The translations under genes and the position numbers were made by a program. A DNA stretch of 64,000 nucleotides from Akkermansiaceae bacterium (GTDB lineage Bacteria > Verrucomicrobiota > Verrucomicrobiia > Verrucomicrobiales > Akkermansiaceae), in the NCBI GenBank assembly GCA_024233135.1, contig JACKPZ010000001.1, positions 124,001 through 188,000 on the forward strand, in the 5' to 3' direction. Positions 1 through 7,318 of the stretch are shown here, in pieces; position 1 is the stretch's first letter, and each line of letters begins with the position of its first letter. The notes beneath the pieces are model-generated. The model was not told where the DNA came from and made no database searches. It was given only the letters and a program-made list of their open reading frames with translations.

Positions 1-273
1 GGAAACCGCCGGCACCCGGCATTTCCTCGATGCGGTCATGTCGCCGACGATGCCGGACTGATCCGACGAGAGCCCGATGGCCTCGGGATCCTCGCGCGGC
101 GAGGCGTTTTCGAACGTGAGGAGCGAGCCGGCGAGATCTCGCCAGCAATCGCCGTCCAAGCGCAGTTGGAGCGGCTCGTCGCGACCCGCGAGCCAGATGC
201 GGCCGATGGTGCGTCCTTCGGTCCGGTTGTCGATTTCGCCGCGGGTGACCGCTTCATCGATCCGCCATGCCAT
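1..273 (-). CDS. Conserved hypothetical protein, N-terminal part (runs off left edge)
   Basis: This minus-strand frame stays open for 91 codons from an ATG at 273 to the window edge. It has the GC-ending codon use of the neighbouring genes. An in-frame stop lies a dozen codons upstream of the ATG, so the start is well fixed. The product begins MAWRIDEAVTRGEIDN and is hydrophilic, with no signal peptide or membrane segment in the visible part. I do not recognise the family. It lies just upstream of nothing else on its strand, and the deaminase gene that follows is also on the minus strand, 57 nt away. Plus-strand and alternative minus-strand frames here read as low-complexity Arg/Ser-rich shadows. 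Confidence 0.65.
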   Translation of the reverse strand, partial: MAWRIDEAVTRGEIDNRTEGRTIGRIWLAGRDEPLQLRLDGDCWRDLAGSLLTFENASPREDPEAIGLSSDQSGIVGDMTASRKCRVPAVS

Positions 274-330
274 GGCCGGGATACTCGGACGCCCCCGGCG
301 CCGGCGTCAAGCAAGTGTCCGCCAAGTCAT

Positions 331-804
331 CTAATAGTGCGTGCGGCCCTCCAATTCTCCATATTCCCTGGCGAGTTCGAGCGCCTGTTCATGACACAGC
401 GGTCGCGCGGGAACGGCTCGGGACTCCACAGGCAGCGCGATCTGCCGGAAAAACTCGCTGTCGTCGAAGCCGATCGCCGCGGCATCCTCGATACGAAATC
501 CATAGTAGATCGACCGGATGCGGGCCCAGTAGATCGCCCCGAGGCACATCGGGCACGGCTGGCCGGTGGTGTAGATGTCGCAACCGTCGAGCGAGAACGA
601 TGCGATCCGCCGGCAGGCGTCGCGGATGGCGGTGATCTCGCCGTGGGCGGTGGGATCCTTGGAAGCCACCACCTGGTTCCAGCCCTCGCCGATGATCGAG
701 CCGTCGCGGACGATCACCGCGCCGAAGGGCCCGCCGTGGCCGCGGCGCATTCCGTCGCGGGCGAGTTCGATGGCCCGCCCCATGAACGATTCCGGAGTTT
801 CCAT
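331..804 (-). CDS. guaD: Guanine deaminase-like nucleoside deaminase
   Basis: This 157-residue cytosolic zinc deaminase of the CDA/tadA fold most closely resembles bacterial GuaD, which converts guanine to xanthine. The first zinc motif reads PTAHGEITAIRDAC, with His as ligand and Glu as proton shuttle. The second reads GQPCPMCLGAIYWARI, with two Cys ligands. The GFDDSEFFRQIALP tail segment and the conserved C-terminal EY are GuaD-like rather than TadA-like. The frame is open up to 999, but I chose the ATG at 804 because homology begins right after it (METPESFMGRAIELA) and the length then equals the usual 155-160 residues. HGE replaces the more common HAE, which should not remove catalytic groups. 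Substrate (guanine or another purine) is not certain. Confidence 0.85.
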   Translation of the reverse strand: METPESFMGRAIELARDGMRRGHGGPFGAVIVRDGSIIGEGWNQVVASKDPTAHGEITAIRDACRRIASFSLDGCDIYTTGQPCPMCLGAIYWARIRSIYYGFRIEDAAAIGFDDSEFFRQIALPVESRAVPARPLCHEQALELAREYGELEGRTHY

Positions 805-884
805 GGGCCGCACACTGACAGCCGGGGTGTTCAAATACGAACCAAAATCCGGCCCGGAGGGGTGAAGAATGCCGAAAAGGTCAA

Positions 885-914
885 TTGCGCGAAATCCGCC
901 GAGCTGGCTATACT
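885..914 (+). promoter_or_regulatory. Sigma70-type promoter candidate for the 925-1293 gene
   Basis: A TTGCGC at 885-890 is separated by 18 nt from TATACT at 909-914. The start codon at 925 follows only 10 nt after the -10 element, so the transcript would be leaderless or nearly so. Confidence 0.5.
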
Positions 915-924
915 CGGGATCGAA

Positions 925-1293
925 ATGTTCACCCCATCCATGGAACAAGAGGATGCCGACCCGCGCACGCGGCGTCAGGCGGCGGATGAGATCAACCATG
1001 TGATGACCCGTTTCCCGATGATTCTGGAGATCCTAGGGGAACTGCGGACGGCGAAGGTTCCGCTGCCGGGCGACAGCGACATGCTGCACGGCTGCGAACG
1101 CGCGCTGACCTCGATGCTCGGGGCGCTCACCCGGATCGAGCCGGCCCACGGCGGCCGCAGGTCGAAGAGCGAGGAGACCGCCCTCAACTGGCTTTCCGCG
1201 AAGGAAGCTCCGGCGCTTCTCGATGCCGACCAACTCCAGCGCCTCCACCAGATCATCGAGTCGATCCTCGGGGTCGACTCCGGGCACAACTGA
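925..1293 (+). CDS. Small hypothetical protein (122 aa)
   Basis: Unrecognised 122-residue, mostly helical and charged protein with no signal peptide or membrane span. The reading frame is open from 166, but only the part after the ATG at 925 (MFTPSMEQEDADPRTRR) has balanced composition. The upstream part is the antisense shadow of the deaminase gene. A second in-frame ATG at 940 is an alternative start. The promoter-like pair at 885-914 fits transcription beginning near 921. The gene is divergent from guaD and convergent with the lactonase gene. A stem-loop lies downstream at 1308-1369. No function can be assigned. Confidence 0.6.
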   Translation: MFTPSMEQEDADPRTRRQAADEINHVMTRFPMILEILGELRTAKVPLPGDSDMLHGCERALTSMLGALTRIEPAHGGRRSKSEETALNWLSAKEAPALLDADQLQRLHQIIESILGVDSGHN

Positions 1294-1307
1294 TTTCCTG
1301 ATTTCGC

Positions 1308-1369
1308 GCCCGGGAGCCTCCGAATGCGGCCACTCATGACACCGCAGCCGTTGAAGGAAGCTCCCGGGC
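1308..1369. terminator. Stem-loop between convergent genes
   Basis: GCCCGGGAGC at 1308-1317 is perfectly complementary to GCTCCCGGGC at 1360-1369. The arms enclose 42 nt. It sits between the ends of two convergent genes and could serve as a bidirectional terminator. There is no clear T-run and the loop is long, so this is tentative. Confidence 0.3.
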
Positions 1370-1413
1370 CGGCAATTTTCCGGCAGAAACGCGGGCGCGG
1401 GCCGTGGCCCGCT

Positions 1414-2265
1414 TCACCCCTCGAACGAATCGGCGGGAAAACCGCGGGCGTCGAGACCGCGGATGACAAACAGGCGGCCGGCGTGGGTTTCCTTGGCGGT
1501 CTTGTGAACGCCGGTGGTGACGAACAAATCGGCGAGGCCCGGTCCCCCGAAGGCGCAGGAGGTGGTTTCCAAACACGGCACCGGCACGCGGTGGAGTTCG
1601 TCGCCGGAAACGGGGTCGAAACACGAGACGCAGCCGCCGTGGCAGAACGCGATCCACAGGCGGCCGCCGGCGTCGATGGTCATGCCGTCCGGCGAGGCGT
1701 CGATGTGGGCGGTGGAAAACGCGCTGCGCAGGTTGCGGAGATGGCCGTCCTCGTAGTCGAAGGCGAGGACCTCGCGCCGCGGGGTGTCGATGTAGAACAA
1801 GGTGCGGCCGTCGGCGGACCAGGCGAGGCCGTTGGAATTCGTCACCGGGCCGAAGGCTTCGTGAAGCGAGAGATCCGGATCGAGCCGGTAGAGGCAGGCG
1901 TCGCCGGTGCGTTTGGCGAGGCTGATGGTGCCGGCGAAGATCCGGCCGTCGGGCGCGGCCTTGCCGTCGTTGAAGCGGTTGTCCGTTTTCCCGGGCTCGG
2001 GGTCGGCAATCGGCCGGGTTTCCCCGCTTTCCTCGTCGAAGAAGAACAACCCGTGGTCGCCGCCGAGGACGAAGCCGCCCGCGCTGCGCGGGATGAGGCA
2101 GCCGATGCGCTGGTCCACCGGCCACGAGCGTTCGCTACCGTCGGCGGGATCGTAGCGATGGATCTGCCTGCCTTCGATATCGACGAAATAGAGTCCGCCC
2201 TTCCACCAGACCGGGCCTTCGCCCCACTGGCAGCGGATGGACCCGACCGGTTCGGTGCGGATCAT
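1414..2265 (-). CDS. SMP-30/gluconolactonase/LRE family lactonase
   Basis: A 283-residue six-bladed beta-propeller hydrolase, probably cytosolic because no signal peptide is present. Family features are EGPVWW near the N-terminus (metal-binding Glu), NRFNDGKAAPDGRIFAGT, NSNGLAWSADGRTLFYIDT (metal-binding Asn) and SPDGMTIDAGGRLWIAF (catalytic/metal Asp). Members hydrolyse sugar lactones or related esters using a divalent metal. Length is typical. The frame stays open far upstream, but homology starts at the ATG at 2265. A -35/-10-like pair lies immediately upstream (2273-2300). The gene stands alone between convergent and divergent neighbours, so the physiological sugar substrate cannot be read from context. 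Confidence 0.85.
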   Translation of the reverse strand: MIRTEPVGSIRCQWGEGPVWWKGGLYFVDIEGRQIHRYDPADGSERSWPVDQRIGCLIPRSAGGFVLGGDHGLFFFDEESGETRPIADPEPGKTDNRFNDGKAAPDGRIFAGTISLAKRTGDACLYRLDPDLSLHEAFGPVTNSNGLAWSADGRTLFYIDTPRREVLAFDYEDGHLRNLRSAFSTAHIDASPDGMTIDAGGRLWIAFCHGGCVSCFDPVSGDELHRVPVPCLETTSCAFGGPGLADLFVTTGVHKTAKETHAGRLFVIRGLDARGFPADSFEG

Positions 2266-2272
2266 GGGCGCA

Positions 2273-2300
2273 AGGCTAGCGCATGCGTCCCGGCGGGCAA
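2273..2300 (-). promoter_or_regulatory. Promoter candidate for the SMP-30 gene
   Basis: On the minus strand TTGCCC (2300-2295) is followed after 16 nt by TAGCCT (2278-2273). The ATG comes 7 nt later, leaving no room for a ribosome-binding site. Confidence 0.4.
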
Positions 2301-2373
2301 CTCCGGAAAACCATGAGCTCCCCCCGCGATCCCGGGCTTTGCAAGAGGGGTCCGGCTTGGCAGGATCCCGGAG

Positions 2374-3393
2374 ATGGCGGCCGGCGACCGGAAAGACGTT
2401 TGCAAACTGTGGCTGTTTCCGGCGGCCGTGGTGTTGCTGGGCGCGTGGATGGCGCCACTGGTGTACAACGCGGGCAAGGCGCTGGCCGAGGTGAGCCGGG
2501 CGAAGACCACCAACGGGCCCATCGAATGGCTGGCCGGACGCTGCGCCAAGGCCGGGTTTCCCGAATTCTACCTGACGGCGCTGGGGATCGCGGCGCTGGT
2601 TTTGTTCCTGCCGTGGATCGAGTGGCTCTCCGCCGGACGGAGGTCCTCCGATGGCTGGCGGCCGCCGGGCCCGTGGCGGCTGGCACCGGGCCGGGCCCGC
2701 ATCCGGACGGAAGGGCAGGCGCTGCACGGGTATCCGCGCGGGCTCTGGCATTTGTGCGCCGGGTTTCTGCTGGCGGCCGGGCTGACGCTTTCGCTCGGGA
2801 TGGCGCTGGTGCCGGCGGGATTCGGCACGATGCGGCAGTCGGGCGCGGGATTCCTGCCATTGCTTCGGACGCTGTTGCCTCTCGCGCTGCTGCTCGCCGC
2901 CGTGCAGGAGGTGCTTTTCCGCGGCGTCGCGATGGGCATTTTCCTGCGGGCGATGAAACCCTCGGCCGCCATCGCGATGACGGCGCTGTATTTCGCCGCG
3001 ATCCACAGCCTGCTCCCGGCGGGGCGCCTCGACGTCGCCGACCCCGATGCCGGCGGCACCGGCTGGGAAATGCTGTCCCTCGTCCTGCGCCACCTTGCCG
3101 AAGGCAGCGGCTTCGTAGGCGTGTTCCTGCCGTATTTCGGGCTCGGCGCGCTGCTTGCCTACGCACGCTGGCGGACCGCCTCCCTGTGGCTGCCGATCGG
3201 CCTCCACACCGGCTGGTTGTTCTCTCGTGCGGCGCTCGGCATGTGGATCGTGCCCGCGGCCGACGGCCGGTCGAAACCCGCGGCGGAGATGCTTGCCAGC
3301 GGCATCGTGCCCTTGGTCGCCCTCTCGGTGGTGGCCTTCCTGTCCCACATCCTGACCAGCCGCGGCAACGATGAGCGGCCCGTCGAATCATGA
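2374..3393 (+). CDS. CPBP (CAAX protease/Abi) family membrane protein with altered EExxxR motif
   Basis: A 339-residue polytopic inner-membrane protein of the CPBP intramembrane metalloprotease family, related to eukaryotic Rce1. Hydrophobic segments occur near residues 12-33, 65-85, 125-150, 165-180 and 290-335. The signature motifs are QEVLFRG at 178-184, FAAIHS with His211 and GLHTGW with His278. The usual EExxxR motif is changed to QExxxR, so the first glutamate, implicated in catalysis in Rce1, is Gln178. The protein may therefore be weakened or have a non-proteolytic role. It is clearly paralogous to the protein encoded on the other strand at 4132-5106, which keeps EE. The gene overlaps the ComF-like gene by 23 nt, indicating translational coupling. 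Confidence 0.8.
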   Translation: MAAGDRKDVCKLWLFPAAVVLLGAWMAPLVYNAGKALAEVSRAKTTNGPIEWLAGRCAKAGFPEFYLTALGIAALVLFLPWIEWLSAGRRSSDGWRPPGPWRLAPGRARIRTEGQALHGYPRGLWHLCAGFLLAAGLTLSLGMALVPAGFGTMRQSGAGFLPLLRTLLPLALLLAAVQEVLFRGVAMGIFLRAMKPSAAIAMTALYFAAIHSLLPAGRLDVADPDAGGTGWEMLSLVLRHLAEGSGFVGVFLPYFGLGALLAYARWRTASLWLPIGLHTGWLFSRAALGMWIVPAADGRSKPAAEMLASGIVPLVALSVVAFLSHILTSRGNDERPVES

Positions 3394-4135
3394 TCCGGGA
3401 CGTTTCCATCGGCTCGCGAGCCGCCTGTTGGATGCCGTTTATCCTCCGCGCTGCGGGCTCTGCGGCGACCGCCTGACGCACGGGAGAACCCTGTGCCTGC
3501 CGTGTGGAGACGATCTGCCGCGCCTGTGCGCGCCGTTCTGCCGGTCCTGCGGCGAGGGATTCGATGGCCGGATCGACGGCGATTTCACCTGCCCGAACTG
3601 CAGCGGCGTGCGCTTTTCCTTCGAGTTCGCCCGCCCCGCGCTGGTACGCGACGACCGCACGCTGGACCTGATCCACCGCTTGAAATACCAGCACGAGCCG
3701 CACCTCGCAGTCGGGCTCGGAATCATCGCGCGCGAGGCGTTCGACGATCCGCGTTTCGCTCCCGCCCTCGCCGGCCGCTGGCCGCTGGTGCCGGTGCCGC
3801 TTCACCGCGCGCGGATGCGGGAGAGGCACTACAACCAGGCGGAGGAGATCGCGATCGCGCTCTCGCCGCTCATCGGCCTGCCGGTGATGCCGTTGCTGTG
3901 CCGCACGCGCGGCACCGACACCCAGACCGCGCTCGGCCGCAGGCAGCGGATGGAAAACCTCAAGGGCGCGTTCGCCCCGACGCGGCTGGGCCGGAAACGC
4001 GCGAAGGAAAACCCGCAGGGTGTCGTGTTGGTGGATGACGTGCTGACCACCGGATCGACCATGCACGAATGCGCGAAAACCCTGCGCAAGGCCGGCTTCC
4101 GGCGCGTCTTCGCGGTAAGCGTGATGCGCGGTTAG
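3371..4135 (+). CDS. comF: ComF family phosphoribosyltransferase-like protein
   Basis: A 254-residue cytosolic protein with the two ComF parts. An N-terminal zinc-finger region at about residues 25-80 has CGLC, CLPC, CRSC and CPNC pairs. A type I phosphoribosyltransferase domain follows, with the PRPP-binding loop VVLVDDVLTTGST at about 218-230. ComF proteins act in natural transformation and ssDNA handling, and the true enzymatic role of the PRTase fold is unsettled. The HYNQAEEIA and QTALGRRQRMENLKGAF motifs are family hallmarks. The start overlaps the CPBP gene by 23 nt. The stop codon overlaps the stop of the convergent CPBP paralogue (TTAG shared at 4132-4135). Confidence 0.9.
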   Translation: MSGPSNHDPGRFHRLASRLLDAVYPPRCGLCGDRLTHGRTLCLPCGDDLPRLCAPFCRSCGEGFDGRIDGDFTCPNCSGVRFSFEFARPALVRDDRTLDLIHRLKYQHEPHLAVGLGIIAREAFDDPRFAPALAGRWPLVPVPLHRARMRERHYNQAEEIAIALSPLIGLPVMPLLCRTRGTDTQTALGRRQRMENLKGAFAPTRLGRKRAKENPQGVVLVDDVLTTGSTMHECAKTLRKAGFRRVFAVSVMRG

Positions 4136-5106
4136 ACCTGTTCCCGGCGGCCGAGGCGCAGCAGCGCGAAGTGACAGGCCACGGCCGTGAGCACGAGCAC
4201 CGCCAGCGGGATCGCTCCGGAGCGCAGCGAGTCGCCCACGCCCCACGGGAACAAGGGGTGCCCCGCGGCTTTCTGATAGATCAACGAGTGGCTCTTGAAG
4301 GTCGCCACCCAGCCGGCGTGGAGTCCCATCGGAAACCACAGCGCCATCGTCCGCACCCGGGCCCGCGCGAGAATCCAGCCGACGAGAAACAAGGTCGCGA
4401 AATCGGTGACGAAAAACACCGGGTCCGCAAAGTGCAGGAGGATCTTGCCCAGCAGCTCGAAGCCGGCCGTGGGCGCGGTGGGATCGGCGATGACCGTGCC
4501 GGACGGAGGATCGAGGAAATGCAGGAAGGCGAAAACCAGCGAGGTCCCGACGCAGGCGGCCGCCGGGCGTGCGAAGCGCAGCCACAGGCCGAGCAACACG
4601 CCGCGGAACAACCACTCCTCCACCAAGGGCGCTGCCACCCCCGGCACCAGCGTTTTGCGCAGCACCTTGCCGAGCGCCGGCTCCGGAATCCGCGGCTGAT
4701 AGGCGCCCGCCGAGGCGAGCAGGATGCCGGTGAGCCAGAGCAGCCCGCCCGCGATGAGACAACCGCAGACGACCTGCAGGCAGACATCGCGGGGGGAAAC
4801 CGGCCGCAGGTCGCCCATGATCGAGCCGCCCCGGCTGATGGCGCGCACGCGCCGCCACAGCAACGGCAGCAGCACGAGCGCGGATAGCATCAGCGAGCGG
4901 TTGAAGAAGCGTCCGAACTTGTGGGTCGAGCGTTCACAGGCCGCCCCCAGCCATTCGAGCACGCCGGGAAGTTCCTTTTCCGCGGCGGCCGCGGCGAGGT
5001 TCATCCCCGCCTGATAGATCCACGGCGCGAGCACCGCGGCAAGCAGCAGCGAGCCACACACCCACAACACCACCGCCCCGGCCTCGGATCTCAGGAATCG
5101 ACTCAC
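4132..5106 (-). CDS. CPBP (CAAX protease) family intramembrane metalloprotease
   Basis: A 324-residue polytopic membrane protein, paralogous to the CPBP protein at 2374-3393. The intact motif EEWLFRG starts at about Glu163, with FAFLHF and GLHAGW further on, so all predicted catalytic and zinc ligands are kept. The frame is open to 5247, but that would overlap the end of the outer-membrane protein gene by 92 nt and add a hydrophilic tail. I prefer the GTG at 5106, giving VSRFLRSEAGAVVLW, which matches the paralogue's N-terminus. Family members process prenylated-type or other membrane substrates, or take part in bacteriocin self-immunity. The substrate here is unknown. Confidence 0.75.
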   Translation of the reverse strand: MSRFLRSEAGAVVLWVCGSLLLAAVLAPWIYQAGMNLAAAAAEKELPGVLEWLGAACERSTHKFGRFFNRSLMLSALVLLPLLWRRVRAISRGGSIMGDLRPVSPRDVCLQVVCGCLIAGGLLWLTGILLASAGAYQPRIPEPALGKVLRKTLVPGVAAPLVEEWLFRGVLLGLWLRFARPAAACVGTSLVFAFLHFLDPPSGTVIADPTAPTAGFELLGKILLHFADPVFFVTDFATLFLVGWILARARVRTMALWFPMGLHAGWVATFKSHSLIYQKAAGHPLFPWGVGDSLRSGAIPLAVLVLTAVACHFALLRLGRREQV

Positions 5107-5155
5107 GCGCGGGGGTTGTGAGGCCCCGCCCGCGCTTTGTCGAGCAAGGGCACGG

Positions 5156-6361
5156 TCACCGCGGCTCTTCGCGGCTTCCAAGGGCGATGTTGAGCTGAAA
5201 CCAGAGCGAATGATCGAGGCGCCCGCCATCGATAAGATCGCAGTCATACTGGGTGCGCAGGCCGACGCGGCGTCCGCTGTCCAGCCAGCGGGTCACCACC
5301 GGACTCAGCCGGACGCGCTCGTCGAGGCCGATCTCCGGCATACCTTCCAGCCATTCGCAACGCAGACCGAAGTCCCACATTTCCCGCCAGCGCAGGGTCA
5401 ATTCGCTGCCCGCCCCCCAATCGATTCCGGAACCACCGCCGGTCCCGACCCGCCGCCAGAGGATCTCGCTGTTCCAGCTCCATTCGTGATCGGCACCCGC
5501 GGGTTTCCTGCTCCAGCGGAAATCCGCTCCCAGCACCGTCGTTTCGTGGCCGAATCCGTTGCGACCGGTGGCGAGCGAGGTTCCGGCGAGGAAGCGATTC
5601 CCCCTGCCGGCCCGCCACGTCCCCGTCGACCGCAGGTTCACGACCGTCGAGGCGAATTCCGCCTCATGCCAGTCCGCGTGGTCGTGCTCATGTTCATGCC
5701 CGTGTTCATCCTCGTGCTCGTCCTCGTGCTCGTCCTCGTGCTCGTACTCGTGCTCTTCGTGATCGTGCGTATCGGCGCGGCCGAGTCCCGCAACAAAACG
5801 CAGCGGCACTTGCTCCGGTTCCCATGAGATTTCCGCACCTCGCAGCAGGAGGCCGTGCTCGCCAAGAAAGACGGAGCTGGCGAGCGGTGCGTTCACCCAA
5901 TCCAGACCATGTGCGTGCAACGCTCCATGAAGTCCGTTCTCGGCGAGGAACGAGCCCCCCTTGAGCCGGAATCCGTCGTGGAAAAACGTGGCGTGATATT
6001 CCTCCATTTCGGCATCCCATCCGCCGTCGGCATCCTGGCCCAACACCGCGTTGGAAAAGACCTCCACCGGACCACCTCGCAGCAAGAGCGTCGGCTCGAT
6101 CGTCTGGGCGGAAAACCGTTCCCGCTTCGGATCGTGGGCACCCACCGCGAGTTCCTCCGGGGCGCCATCCACCATGCCCCCGATCCCCTGCAGATTCAGC
6201 CCGGCGAACAGGAAACCGCCGACCGACCAGTCGTTGAAACGCCCGAAGGCATCGGCTTCGTCCGCGGCATGGACGTGATCGTGATCCGCATCGCAGGTGG
6301 GCGATGCGGCGGCCGACGAAAGAAGGGAAACAACCGCGGTTCCGATGGCGAGGCATTTCAT
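5156..6361 (-). CDS. His/Glu-rich outer-membrane beta-barrel-like protein, possibly metal-linked
   Basis: A 401-residue exported protein. A signal peptide (MKCLAIGTAVVSLLSSAAA) leads into a mature N-terminus rich in His/Asp (DADHDHVHAADEAD). The remainder alternates polar and aromatic residues like a beta-barrel and ends in strands around SLWFQLNIALG. A surface-loop-like insert at about residues 198-229 is almost pure His/Glu/Asp, encoded by a short-period repeat at 5676-5769. Such inserts bind Zn2+ or Ni2+ in metal transporters and porins. No TonB box or plug domain is visible, so a porin-like role is more likely than a TonB receptor. An upstream GTG at 6379 is an alternative start. A near-perfect palindrome upstream (6413-6425) could be a metal-responsive operator, but that is inference. 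Confidence 0.6.
   Translation of the reverse strand: MKCLAIGTAVVSLLSSAAASPTCDADHDHVHAADEADAFGRFNDWSVGGFLFAGLNLQGIGGMVDGAPEELAVGAHDPKRERFSAQTIEPTLLLRGGPVEVFSNAVLGQDADGGWDAEMEEYHATFFHDGFRLKGGSFLAENGLHGALHAHGLDWVNAPLASSVFLGEHGLLLRGAEISWEPEQVPLRFVAGLGRADTHDHEEHEYEHEDEHEDEHEDEHGHEHEHDHADWHEAEFASTVVNLRSTGTWRAGRGNRFLAGTSLATGRNGFGHETTVLGADFRWSRKPAGADHEWSWNSEILWRRVGTGGGSGIDWGAGSELTLRWREMWDFGLRCEWLEGMPEIGLDERVRLSPVVTRWLDSGRRVGLRTQYDCDLIDGGRLDHSLWFQLNIALGSREEPR
5676..5769 (-). repeat. Low-complexity His/Glu-coding repeat
   Basis: A purine/pyrimidine-skewed stretch of GAG/GAT/GAA and CAC/CAT codons (minus strand) with 6- and 12-nt periodicity. It encodes the E-H-D insert of the outer-membrane protein. 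It is likely length-variable by slippage. Confidence 0.7.
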
Positions 6362-6412
6362 GGCGCGGCGGGTTTCCACGATTGGATCCGTTTATGCAAG
6401 TGTTTTACATCA

Positions 6413-6425
6413 ACAAATGATTTGT
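6413..6425. promoter_or_regulatory. Palindromic operator candidate
   Basis: ACAAAT-G-ATTTGT is a perfect 6-bp inverted repeat around one central base. It lies in the AT-rich divergent region between the His-rich outer-membrane protein gene and lpxA, about 50 nt upstream of both. Size and place fit a Fur/Zur-type or other dimeric regulator site, but no regulator is identified. Confidence 0.35.
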
Positions 6426-6477
6426 GCATTCGGGAAATGTCTCGTCACGATCGGCATCGATTTCGGAAACTCCGCCC

Positions 6478-7251
6478 GTGATTCACCCCACCGCGATCGT
6501 TTCGCCGCTGGCGAAACTCGGAAACAACGTGCGCATCGGCCCCTACTGCGTGATCGGCGCGCATGTGGAACTCGGAGACGAGTGCGTGCTCCACTCGCAC
6601 GTCGTGCTGGAAGGGCACGCGAAGTTTGGCAGGGCCAACGAGTTTTTCCCCTTCTCGGCGATCGGCGGGAAAACGCAGGATTTGAAGTATATCGGCGAGC
6701 CCACCCATCTCGAGGTGGGGGATCACAATGTGTTCCGCGAAGGAGTCACCGTGCACCGGGGCACACACGAGCACACGCCGACGCGGCTTGGATCGCACAA
6801 CCTGCTGCTGGCGTATGCGCACGTCGCGCACGACTGCCGTCTCGGAGACCACATCATCCTATCGGGCGGCTGCGGGCTGGCCGGGCACGTCGAGGTCGAG
6901 GATCACGCGATTGTTTCGGGCATGGCGGCGGTGCACCAGTTCTGCCGCATCGGCTGCCACTCGATCATCGGCGGCGTGGCGAAGGTGGTGCAGGACGTGC
7001 CGCCGTTCATGATCGTCGATGGCAATCCGGCCACCGCCCGCGGGCTCAACCAGGTGGGCCTTCAACGGCGCGGCTTCGCCGAGGAGGACATCAAGTCGCT
7101 CAAGACCGCTTACAAAAAACTGTTCCTCAAAAAGGACGGCAATCTCGCCAACTCGGTCAGCTCGCTCAAGGCGACCCATGCCGCGGACACCCCCCATGTG
7201 GCGCATCTGATCCACTTCATCGAGTCCTCCGAGCGCGGGGTGATCCGCTGA
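6478..7251 (+). CDS. lpxA: Acyl-ACP--UDP-N-acetylglucosamine O-acyltransferase
   Basis: LpxA catalyses the first step of lipid A synthesis, moving a 3-hydroxyacyl chain from ACP to UDP-GlcNAc in the cytosol. The 257-residue product shows the left-handed beta-helix hexapeptide pattern from IHPTAIVSPLAKLG onward, the VTVHRGTHEHTPTRLG segment, and AYAHVAHDCRLGDH containing the catalytic His. The helical C-terminal domain begins near LNQVGLQRRGFAEEDI. I chose the GTG at 6478 because the family begins MIHPTAIV. The open frame to 6424 adds 18 unmatched codons. No other lpx or fab gene is adjacent, unlike the usual fabZ-lpxA-lpxB arrangement. The gene confirms an LPS-bearing organism. Confidence 0.93.
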   Translation: MIHPTAIVSPLAKLGNNVRIGPYCVIGAHVELGDECVLHSHVVLEGHAKFGRANEFFPFSAIGGKTQDLKYIGEPTHLEVGDHNVFREGVTVHRGTHEHTPTRLGSHNLLLAYAHVAHDCRLGDHIILSGGCGLAGHVEVEDHAIVSGMAAVHQFCRIGCHSIIGGVAKVVQDVPPFMIVDGNPATARGLNQVGLQRRGFAEEDIKSLKTAYKKLFLKKDGNLANSVSSLKATHAADTPHVAHLIHFIESSERGVIR

Positions 7252-7280
7252 GCAATCCGGCGCGCGGGGAAACTTTCCGG

Positions 7281-7309
7281 TTGGCGAGGAATGGAGCATC
7301 GGCTTGGAT
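7281..7309 (+). promoter_or_regulatory. Promoter candidate for PhoD-like phosphatase gene
   Basis: TTGGCG (7281-7286) and TTGGAT (7304-7309) are 17 nt apart. The ATG at 7319 follows 9 nt later. This supports the ATG over the upstream TTG codon, which lies inside the -10 element. Confidence 0.35.
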
Positions 7310-7318
7310 GCGTTCGTC

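Noticed and set aside
2..61. Short plus-strand C-terminus-like frame at the left edge
   Set aside because: The minus-strand frame from 273 is longer, has a clear start and better composition.
2276..4858. 860-codon minus-strand frame
   Set aside because: Antisense to the CPBP and comF genes. Arg/Pro/Ala-rich without recognisable domain.
5107..5247. N-terminal extension of the second CPBP protease
   Set aside because: Would overlap the outer-membrane protein gene by 92 nt and does not match the paralogue.
5676..5769. Possible tandem-repeat/CRISPR-like array
   Set aside because: Period is 6-12 nt without spacers, and it encodes the His/Glu insert of a protein.
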